Of a stretch of 7,326 bases of DNA, positions 1 through 5,204 are shown in pieces (within the stretch, counting starts at the first letter, position 1; each line of letters opens with the position of its first letter). This DNA comes from Polynucleobacter sp. UBA962 (GTDB taxonomy: Bacteria; Pseudomonadota; Gammaproteobacteria; Burkholderiales; Burkholderiaceae): positions 1 to 7,326 of the forward strand of contig DBCI01000073.1 in the NCBI GenBank assembly GCA_002292975.1, given 5' to 3'. A program made the position numbers and the translations under genes. Under the pieces are notes generated by a model that did no database searches, was not told the DNA's origin, and saw nothing but the letters and a program-made list of their open reading frames with translations.

Positions 1-1197
1 GTTATCCAATAACTTACGATTACTATCCAATCGAAGTGGAAAGCCATTCACCAAATTTGCTTTGGCTGCTATCAATTCTGAATCACTAGGCCCCTCTTTA
101 ATAAAGCGCGCAATGGTTTCTTGTAACACGACTAAAGCCTGGTTAGCTTGATCATTGCGCGTCTGTAAACCTGCCTCAAAACTTCCAGTATCGCGACCGG
201 GTTGAAAGTAACTAAAGACACTGTAGGCATAACCTCGTTTATCGCGCACCTCACCAACCAATCTTGAAACGAAACCTCCGCCACCTAATATGTAATTACC
301 CACCAACAATGGGAAATAGTCAGGGTTGCTCCGCGTTATAGCAGTCATACCTAATGCAATATGAGTCTGCTGTGTCTGAAACGGAATTCGAATCAAACGA
401 TCGGTTTCGGGCAGAATCGGTGAACGTACAAAGGGTGGCAAAGTTGGAATTACTGGTCCCTGTTTTGGTAATTGGGTCAATAATTTTTCCGCAATTTGTT
501 TTGCCATTTTTACATCTAGGTCCCCTACTATATTAATAATGAGACGATCCTGCCGATAAAAATTACGATGAAATGTTTTTAGATCATCTGCACTAATCGA
601 CGTAATAGATTGCAGGCTCGGCGACTCTGCGAGTGGGTAGTTTCTAAATAACTCCTTACGAAAGCGTTTTTGTAGGACTACCTCGGGCTTAGTATCTCCT
701 TCTGTGATTGCCGAGGAGATTCGTTGTTTCTCACGCGCAATAATCTGTGTATCAAAAACTGGACTAGCGATGGTGGCACTTAATAAATCAAGAACCGAAT
801 TTAATATATCAGGCTTACTCAGCGACCTAGCGCGTACGATGGTACGTTCACCACTTGCAGACGCGCTAATACTTGCCCCCAAATCAGCAATTGCATCAGC
901 TTGCTGGGCTTCATTGAGGATACCTCCCTGCCATTGAATCCCTCGGGTTAATAAAGCGGCTGTCAAACCGGCTAGACCGCTTTTTTCTTTGGGGTCGTAA
1001 CGACTACCAGCATCAATACTAATTTCAATATCAATCATTGGAATAGTAGTAGCCTGCACTAAATAGGCTTTACTACCATTACTTAATGCAATCTCTTGAA
1101 TCGGTAATACGGCATATGCCTTACCTAATAAACTAGAAATGAATAGAATAAAAATAGGTAAACAAAATTTAATGCCACTCTGAACAATTTTGATCAT
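1..1197 (-). CDS. M16-family peptidase homologue, non-catalytic partner subunit, 3' end cut by window
   Basis: The open frame runs from ATG at 1197 to the window edge without a stop (399 codons); M16B proteins are usually about 430-460 residues, so only a short C-terminal piece is missing. Residues 1-29 form a Sec signal peptide ending in A-Y-A, so the product is exported. The N-terminal M16 fold aligns with its upstream neighbour, but the HxxEH zinc motif is replaced: S-G-L-A-G-L-T-A-A (73-81) stands where the neighbour has T-G-V-A-H-V-L-E-H, so H, E and H become G77, A80 and A81. The C-terminal half has the glycine-rich stretch L-G-G-G-G-F (304-309) and V-R-D-K-R-G-Y-A-Y (317-325) with the R318/Y325 pair that the non-catalytic subunit of two-chain M16B enzymes contributes to substrate binding. 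It starts 6 bases after the stop of the catalytic paralogue, with GAGG 12 bases upstream of the ATG inside that gene, so the two are almost certainly cotranscribed. The physiological substrate is unknown; a role in degrading envelope peptides is inferred. Confidence 0.9.
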   Translation of the reverse strand, partial: MIKIVQSGIKFCLPIFILFISSLLGKAYAVLPIQEIALSNGSKAYLVQATTIPMIDIEISIDAGSRYDPKEKSGLAGLTAALLTRGIQWQGGILNEAQQADAIADLGASISASASGERTIVRARSLSKPDILNSVLDLLSATIASPVFDTQIIAREKQRISSAITEGDTKPEVVLQKRFRKELFRNYPLAESPSLQSITSISADDLKTFHRNFYRQDRLIINIVGDLDVKMAKQIAEKLLTQLPKQGPVIPTLPPFVRSPILPETDRLIRIPFQTQQTHIALGMTAITRSNPDYFPLLVGNYILGGGGFVSRLVGEVRDKRGYAYSVFSYFQPGRDTGSFEAGLQTRNDQANQALVVLQETIARFIKEGPSDSELIAAKANLVNGFPLRLDSNRKLLDN

Positions 1198-1203
1198 ATT
1201 GAC

Positions 1204-2634
1204 TTAATGCCTCAAACTGTTTGGAAAAGGAAGGGGGGGCTTTGGATTGGCTGTTACTGTTCGAGCTTGTGGATCTAAAGTTACAACTGTTAAGGTATCG
1301 ACAATAAAATACTGTTTAGCAACTGCTTTGACTTGCTCCGACTGAATTTGCTGAATACGCTCAATGATTCGATCCAAATTCTTCCACGAGACATGAGCAA
1401 TTTCAGCGCTTCCAATTTCCATTGCTTGAGCAAAAATAGAATCACGTTTATAAATTTGAGAAGCCAAAAGTTGCGTTTTAATCCGTTTTAATTCAGCCTC
1501 AGTAATCCCATTCACAGCAATCTCTTGAATAGTTTGCCAGATGCCTTTTTCTAGATCAGAAACTGATTGGCCTTTAGCGGTGGTTGCACCAATCGTAAAA
1601 AGTTCAGGTCCGCGACTAATTGGATCGTAGCTAGCACTTGCACTATTTGCTAGTCGTTTGTTACGTACTAGCTCCCGATTTAAGCGGGAGTTATCGTGCC
1701 CACTTAGGGCCGCAGACAAAACTGCAAGCGCATAAGGGTCGGTTTCATCCATTTTCTTAGGATCTAACTTTGGCACTTTCCATGCCATCATGATTTGTGG
1801 ACTATCGGCCGGAGCTTTCAGGTTTGCACGCTTCTCTCCCTTTTGCTCTGGCTCACTTTGTGGTTTTCGCTCTGGTAATTTTTTTGCAGCAATTGGGCCA
1901 TAGTATTTTTCAACCAGGGCTTTTACCTCAAGTGGCTTAACATCCCCAACGACTACCACAATGGCATTATTTGGGGCATACCAATCGAGATACCACTGCC
2001 TTGCATCATTAGGTTTCATATTTTGTAAATCATTCATCCACCCAATAATGGGGTGACGATAGGGAGAACTTGTGAAGGCAGTTGCCATCATCAGCTCTCG
2101 CAGCAAACTATTTGGGTTATCGTCAGTCCGTAATCGTCTTTCTTCCATCACGACCTGGATTTCTTTAAGGAACTCATCATCAGAAAACTGTAAGTTAGCC
2201 ATACGATCGGCTTCAAGGCGCACAACATCGGCAAGTTTTGATTTTTCAATCTGCTGAAAATAACCAGTGAAATCTTTCGCAGTAAATGCATTCTCTCGCC
2301 CACCGACCGCTGCGACCATTCTGGAAAAATCTCCTGACTTGACCTTTTTTGTCCCCTTAAACATCATGTGCTCTAGCACATGAGCAACCCCGGTTTTGCC
2401 ATTTACCTCATCCATTGATCCAGCGCGATACCAAACCATATGAGCCACTGTTGGCGCCCGATGGTCCTCTTTCACAATTAAGCGTAACCCGTTTTTAAAT
2501 TGATACTCATGTGTATCTGTTTTGTTTCCCCACGCTTTGAGGGGTAGGCATGCGCTGATGCCTATGCCAAACAGAATGAGTATTTTCTGGGCAGTATTAT
2601 AAATATGCTTAGGGATGTTAAGAGTGACTATCAT
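1204..2634 (-). CDS. M16-family zinc metallopeptidase, catalytic subunit, exported
   Basis: A 476-residue zinc peptidase of the pitrilysin/insulinase family (M16B, related to mitochondrial processing peptidase beta). H85-V-L-E88-H89 is the inverted zinc motif: the two His bind zinc and Glu acts as general base. E165, 76 residues further on in V-V-M-E-E-R-R, is the expected third ligand, and E158 matches the auxiliary Glu. The C-terminal half (about 275-440) is the second M16 domain; its segment V-R-N-K-R-L-A-N (323-330) keeps the Arg but has Asn where the partner has the key Tyr, so this chain probably needs the downstream paralogue. The N-terminus is a signal sequence with hydrophobic core 18-28. 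Cleavage could follow A34-W-G, or C29 in I-S-A-C could be a lipobox giving an outer-membrane lipoprotein; the sequence does not decide. The ATG at 2634 is the only possible start: an in-frame TAA lies about 30 bases upstream and there is no GTG or TTG in the leader peptide. It has no clear Shine-Dalgarno sequence. Confidence 0.95.
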   Translation of the reverse strand: MIVTLNIPKHIYNTAQKILILFGIGISACLPLKAWGNKTDTHEYQFKNGLRLIVKEDHRAPTVAHMVWYRAGSMDEVNGKTGVAHVLEHMMFKGTKKVKSGDFSRMVAAVGGRENAFTAKDFTGYFQQIEKSKLADVVRLEADRMANLQFSDDEFLKEIQVVMEERRLRTDDNPNSLLRELMMATAFTSSPYRHPIIGWMNDLQNMKPNDARQWYLDWYAPNNAIVVVVGDVKPLEVKALVEKYYGPIAAKKLPERKPQSEPEQKGEKRANLKAPADSPQIMMAWKVPKLDPKKMDETDPYALAVLSAALSGHDNSRLNRELVRNKRLANSASASYDPISRGPELFTIGATTAKGQSVSDLEKGIWQTIQEIAVNGITEAELKRIKTQLLASQIYKRDSIFAQAMEIGSAEIAHVSWKNLDRIIERIQQIQSEQVKAVAKQYFIVDTLTVVTLDPQARTVTANPKPPLPFPNSLRH

Positions 2635-2641
2635 CTCATTA

Positions 2642-2668
2642 TTGACATGTTCTTGGACTTGTTAAGAT
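2642..2668 (+). promoter_or_regulatory. Candidate sigma70 promoter for ftsY
   Basis: A perfect -35 hexamer TTGACA (2642-2647) is followed after a short 15-base spacer by TAAGAT (2663-2668, four of six matches). Transcription would start near 2675, at the ftsY ribosome binding site GAAGGA (2675-2680), leaving an unusually short leader of about 17 bases. The spacing is below the 17-base optimum, so the call is tentative. It would overlap the candidate minus-strand promoter of the divergent M16 genes. Confidence 0.3.
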
Positions 2669-2679
2669 CTACCTGAAGG

Positions 2680-2709
2680 ATTGTATCGATAATGTTTGGT
2701 TTACGTAAA
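2680..2709 (-). promoter_or_regulatory. Candidate sigma70 promoter for the M16 pair
   Basis: Read on the minus strand, TACAAT (2685-2680, five of six matches to TATAAT) lies 18 bases after TTTACG (2709-2704, four of six matches to TTGACA). Transcription would start near 2673, about 39 bases before the M16 start codon. The -35 element lies inside the first codons of ftsY on the other strand. This rests on consensus matching only, but the 57-base divergent gap must contain or adjoin this promoter unless the M16 genes are read from elsewhere. Confidence 0.3.
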
Positions 2710-3603
2710 ACACTTAGCTCCTTATTTGGTCTTCATCAAATTGATGAGACCTGGTTTGGTCACCTCGAAGAAACCCTATTAAAAGCTGATGTTGGAATTG
2801 CAACCACGGATACACTCATTTCCAGTCTTCGTAAAACTGCTAAAACACAATCCATCAACAATGCTGAGCAGTTAAAAGGTGTCTTGGTTCAAGAAATTAC
2901 ACATCTTTTAAGCCCGCTTGAAAGTCCTCAAAATCCACTTTTAACTCCCCAGTCTGGTCACAAACCTGAAGTCTGGTTAATCGTTGGGGTTAATGGGGCA
3001 GGTAAAACGACCTCTATCGGTAAGCTTTGTCGCCATTTTCAAGCCCAAGGTAAATCTGTTTTATTGGCTGCAGGAGACACTTTCAGAGCGGCGGCGCGCA
3101 ATCAACTCAAAGAATGGGGTGAGCGCAACCACGTTCAAGTTCTAAGCCAAGAAAGTGGCGATGCAGCAGCAGTTGCGCACGATGCAATACATGCTGCAAT
3201 TTCTCGCAAAAGCGATGTTCTATTTATCGATACTGCTGGGCGCTTAGCGACTCAGAGCAATTTGATGGAGGAGCTAAAAAAAGTAAAGCGCGTGATCTCC
3301 AAGGTAATCCCCGATGCCCCTCATCAGATTGTTCTCGTTTTAGATGGCAATACTGGCCAGAATGGTATTGCCCAAGTCCTAGCATTTAGGAACGCTATTG
3401 GTCTTCAAGGAATTATTGTCACCAAATTAGATGGCACTGCCAAAGGTGGCATCATTTGCGCGCTAAGTAAAGCCCTAGAGGCTCCAATGGAATCTGAGCC
3501 CAATCGCTCAAAAACCTTTGTCTATGCCCTAGGTATTGGGGAAGGTATCGCAGATCTTGAGCCATTTACGGCCCATGCATATGCCAAAGAGCTTATAGAA
3601 TAG
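2692..3603 (+). CDS. ftsY: Signal recognition particle receptor FtsY (NG-only form)
   Basis: FtsY is the SRP receptor GTPase: it pairs with Ffh on the inner membrane and delivers ribosomes making membrane proteins to SecYEG. Residues 1-75 are the helical N domain, beginning with a probable amphipathic membrane-targeting helix (M-F-G-L-R-K-T-L-S-S-L-F). The G domain follows: P-loop G-V-N-G-A-G-K-T-T (99-107), D-T-F-R-A-A-A (129-135), D-T-A-G-R (180-184), T-K-L-D-G (244-248) and closing motif G-I-G-E-G-I-A-D-L (281-289). At 303 residues it lacks the long acidic A domain of Escherichia coli FtsY (497 residues). This is not a start-site error: an in-frame TGA at 2674-2676 lies just upstream, and the only ATG between is 2692, preceded by GAAGGA 11 bases away. 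Between G4 and the closing motif, about residues 265-276 (M-E-S-E-P-N-R-S-K-T-F-V) look like a small insertion. The next gene is rpoH, as in enterobacteria, but without ftsE and ftsX between them. Confidence 0.97.
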   Translation: MFGLRKTLSSLFGLHQIDETWFGHLEETLLKADVGIATTDTLISSLRKTAKTQSINNAEQLKGVLVQEITHLLSPLESPQNPLLTPQSGHKPEVWLIVGVNGAGKTTSIGKLCRHFQAQGKSVLLAAGDTFRAAARNQLKEWGERNHVQVLSQESGDAAAVAHDAIHAAISRKSDVLFIDTAGRLATQSNLMEELKKVKRVISKVIPDAPHQIVLVLDGNTGQNGIAQVLAFRNAIGLQGIIVTKLDGTAKGGIICALSKALEAPMESEPNRSKTFVYALGIGEGIADLEPFTAHAYAKELIE

Positions 3604-3627
3604 CCATATTAATCAATGAGTTATAAT
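3601..3627 (+). promoter_or_regulatory. Candidate sigma70 promoter of rpoH
   Basis: TATAAT (3622-3627) is a perfect -10 hexamer. The best -35 is TAGCCA (3601-3606, four of six matches, 15-base spacer), which overlaps the ftsY stop codon. Transcription would begin near 3634, putting the CIRCE operator at about +7 to +33, a position from which a bound repressor can block initiation or clearance. A second possible -10, TATAAG (3653-3658), lies in the CIRCE spacer but has no good -35. No sigma32-type promoter was recognised. Confidence 0.45.
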
Positions 3628-3639
3628 TTCATTAAGTGC

Positions 3640-3666
3640 TTAGCACTCTCATTATAAGAGTGCTAA
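3640..3666 (+). promoter_or_regulatory. CIRCE operator (HrcA binding site) upstream of rpoH
   Basis: The left arm TTAGCACTC (3640-3648), the 9-base spacer TCATTATAA (3649-3657) and the right arm GAGTGCTAA (3658-3666) match the CIRCE consensus TTAGCACTC-N9-GAGTGCTAA without a mismatch. CIRCE is the operator of HrcA, the heat-shock repressor that needs GroEL to stay folded and normally controls groESL and dnaKJ. Here it lies between ftsY and rpoH, ending 36 bases before the rpoH start codon and just downstream of a TATAAT box. HrcA repression of rpoH is therefore strongly suggested. The stem is not followed by a T-run, so a terminator for ftsY is unlikely. Confidence 0.93.
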
Positions 3667-3689
3667 AATTGATATATTGCAATCAATTT
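3666..3689 (+). repeat. AU-rich perfect inverted repeat in the rpoH leader
   Basis: AAATTGAT (3666-3673) and ATCAATTT (3682-3689) are exact reverse complements separated by 8 bases, with a smaller palindrome ATTGCAAT (3676-3683) inside. The repeat starts on the last base of CIRCE and ends 13 bases before the rpoH ATG. In RNA it would form a weak hairpin with one G-C pair, next to a start codon that lacks a clear Shine-Dalgarno sequence. It could be a temperature-sensitive leader structure, a second protein site, or chance in AT-rich DNA. The 8-base spacer does not fit an FNR box, which needs 4. Confidence 0.5.
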
Positions 3690-3702
3690 AATCCTTAAAT
3701 CG

Positions 3703-4626
3703 ATGACTTTGAATACGCCCTTAAAACTTACTAGCCAGAACGCTTCGGCAGGTATTACCGTGGCTATGCCTTTACCTGCGCTGGGTGTTGGCACTATTGA
3801 TGCCTACTTAGCGCATATCAACCGCCTGCCCATGCTTACTGCTGCCCAAGAATTTACACTGGCGCAGGAGTATCGACGTACTGAAAATTTAGATTCGGCC
3901 CGCCAACTTGTCCTCTCTCATTTACGACTTGTAGCCTCCATTGCGCGTCAATACCTTGGCTACGGAATTCCTCACGCTGACCTCATTCAAGAGGGCAATA
4001 TTGGTTTAATGAAAGCAGTGAAGCGCTATGACCCCAATCAAGGTGTCCGTTTAGTGTCTTATGCAATTCATTGGATCAAAGCAGAGATTCATGAGTACAT
4101 CCTAAAAAACTGGCGCTTAGTGAAGGTTGCCACCACAAAAGCACAACGCAAACTCTTCTTTAATCTCAGAAGTAATAAGCTTTCTGCAAATGCCCTTACG
4201 GATGAAGAAATTGAGTCCCTTGCCAAGGCACTTGATGTTCGCGGTGCTGATGTCAAAGAAATGGAAATACGACTTGCCGGTGGCGATGTTTCTATTGATG
4301 GCGATGACCGAGATGATGACCAATTTGCACCCATTCACTGGCTTTCTGATGAACGCCATGAGCCTAGCGCTCAATTAGTGCAAAACGATCAATTTGCTTT
4401 ACAAGGGCCTAAGCTATTGCAAGCCCTAAATACCTTAGATAAACGCAGTCGAGAGATTGTGCAATCGCGTTGGCTGAATATGGATGCAGATGGTCATGGT
4501 TGCAAAACATTGCAGGACCTTGCACAAGAATACGGCATCTCTGCTGAACGTGTTCGTCAAATTGAAGTGGCCGCATTTAAAAAATTACGGCTAGTACTTA
4601 AAGACGAAGAGTCTTTATTACACTAA
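3703..4626 (+). CDS. rpoH: RNA polymerase heat-shock sigma factor RpoH (sigma 32)
   Basis: A 307-residue group 3 sigma factor that directs RNA polymerase to heat-shock promoters. Region 1.2 spans about 29-60. Region 2 includes D-L-I-Q-E-G-N-I-G-L-M-K-A-V (93-106), for core binding, and the DNA-melting and -10 recognition segment around 114-145 (V-S-Y-A-I-H-W-I-K-A-E-I-H-E-Y). The RpoH box Q-R-K-L-F-F-N-L-R (148-156) identifies sigma 32 rather than another sigma. Region 4 (about 238-298) ends in the -35-binding helix-turn-helix, with L-A-Q-E-Y-G-I-S-A-E-R-V-R-Q-I-E at 273-288. L63, A66 and V70 align with E. coli L47, A50 and I54, residues tied to sigma 32 homeostatic control. The ATG at 3703 has no good Shine-Dalgarno sequence; codon 22 (ATG) is the only obvious alternative, but the longer N-terminus fits other betaproteobacterial RpoH proteins. 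The gene follows CIRCE and an AU-rich hairpin, and its stop directly abuts the stop of the convergent sco1 gene. Confidence 0.97.
   Translation: MTLNTPLKLTSQNASAGITVAMPLPALGVGTIDAYLAHINRLPMLTAAQEFTLAQEYRRTENLDSARQLVLSHLRLVASIARQYLGYGIPHADLIQEGNIGLMKAVKRYDPNQGVRLVSYAIHWIKAEIHEYILKNWRLVKVATTKAQRKLFFNLRSNKLSANALTDEEIESLAKALDVRGADVKEMEIRLAGGDVSIDGDDRDDDQFAPIHWLSDERHEPSAQLVQNDQFALQGPKLLQALNTLDKRSREIVQSRWLNMDADGHGCKTLQDLAQEYGISAERVRQIEVAAFKKLRLVLKDEESLLH
4599..4617. repeat. Small hairpin at the rpoH 3' end
   Basis: TAAAGAC (4599-4605) and GTCTTTA (4611-4617) are perfect 7-base arms around a 5-base loop, within the last codons of rpoH. Read on the minus strand it lies 10 bases after the sco1 stop codon, where a terminator for the oxidase-assembly operon would be expected. 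The stem is short and AT-rich and has no long U tail, so its function is uncertain. Confidence 0.3.
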
Positions 4627-5199
4627 TTACTTGAGAAGTATTTTCAAGTCATGGGCAATAGGTTCTGCGCCTTGCCCATGTTTAATATAAAGTCTCAGGT
4701 TCCCGGCAGGATCAAATACATAACTTCCTGCAGTATGGTCAATCGTGTAATTTTTTGGATTACTACCCGGTACCTTGCTGTAATAAGCCTTAAAGTCTTT
4801 TGTAACCTTTACCAAGGCAGCTTCATCCGCTGGGCGCAAACCCAAAAAACGGGGATCAAATGCAGGCGGATACTGCGCCATCAACTCGGCTGTATCACGC
4901 TCTGGATCGACCGTAATAAAAATAACTTGTACGCGATCGGCTAATGGTCCTAATTCCCTCATAACTCCCTGCATCTCAATTAAGGTTGAAGGACAGACAT
5001 CAGGGCAGTGCGTGTATCCAAAGAACAAAACAACGGCTTTGCTCTTATAGTCATTCAGTGTTTTTTCTTTACCTTGCGGATCTAACAATACGAAATTATT
5101 ACCAAATGATTTACTGCCAGTAATGTCCACATTTTTAAAAGTGGGTTGTGAGCAAGCCCCCAATAAGGTCAGCATTGCCAATATGAAGAATTTTTTCAT
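4627..5199 (-). CDS. sco1: SCO1/SenC family copper chaperone lipoprotein
   Basis: A 190-residue thioredoxin-fold protein for CuA-centre assembly in subunit II of cytochrome c oxidase, by copper delivery or thiol reduction. The N-terminus is a lipoprotein signal: K-K, a hydrophobic run, then lipobox L13-G-A-C16, so the mature protein is anchored to a membrane facing the periplasm. The copper site is visible as C65-P-D-V-C69 in G-Y-T-H-C-P-D-V-C-P plus the distal H155 in I-D-H-T-A; all three ligands are present. D99-P-E in the segment F-I-T-V-D-P-E-R-D (94-102) is also typical of the family. It is the last recognised gene of the minus-strand operon, starting 5 bases after the cyoE stop. No Shine-Dalgarno sequence is visible in that gap, so translation may depend on ribosomes arriving from cyoE. 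Its TAA (4629-4627) directly abuts the TAA of convergent rpoH. Related SCO proteins can act in copper or redox homeostasis, but the heme A neighbours favour oxidase assembly. Confidence 0.95.
   Translation of the reverse strand: MKKFFILAMLTLLGACSQPTFKNVDITGSKSFGNNFVLLDPQGKEKTLNDYKSKAVVLFFGYTHCPDVCPSTLIEMQGVMRELGPLADRVQVIFITVDPERDTAELMAQYPPAFDPRFLGLRPADEAALVKVTKDFKAYYSKVPGSNPKNYTIDHTAGSYVFDPAGNLRLYIKHGQGAEPIAHDLKILLK
4650..4680 (+). terminator. Candidate rpoH terminator hairpin inside sco1
   Basis: CATGGGCAA (4650-4658) and TTGCCCATG (4672-4680) are perfect 9-base arms; inside them GG (4661-4662) can pair with CC (4670-4671) around a 7-base loop, with a 2-base bulge. The hairpin begins 24 bases after the rpoH stop and is followed on the plus strand by the modestly T-rich TTTAATAT. 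It lies in the last codons of the opposing sco1 gene. It is the best stem in the area but lacks a full U-tract, so termination could be partial. Confidence 0.4.
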
Positions 5200-5204
5200 A
5201 ATGG

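Noticed and set aside
354..937. Plus-strand open frames opposite the partial M16 gene
   Set aside because: They lie antisense to a continuous, clearly homologous M16 reading frame, lack ribosome binding sites and show no protein family features.
1233..1239. Run of seven G near the 3' end of the catalytic M16 gene as a phase-variation tract
   Set aside because: Seven bases is short for slippage, and it affects only the last ten or so residues (K-P-P-L-P-F), so switching would barely change the protein.
3640..3666. Reading the ftsY-rpoH hairpin as a rho-independent terminator of ftsY
   Set aside because: The stem is followed by AAATTGATAT rather than a T-run, and the arms and spacer match CIRCE exactly.
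3669..3686. FNR/ANR-type box in the rpoH leader (TTGAT...ATCAA)
   Set aside because: The half-sites are separated by 8 bases, whereas FNR-family dimers need 4.
4089..4378. Three open frames on both strands inside rpoH
   Set aside because: They overlap the conserved sigma region 2 to 4 coding sequence in other frames, and their length is explained by the codon pattern of rpoH.
4629..4649. ACTTGA/TCAAGT inverted repeat at the sco1 end as a terminator
   Set aside because: The stem is six AT-rich pairs with an internal mismatch and no U tail; the neighbouring 9-base stem at 4650-4680 is much stronger.
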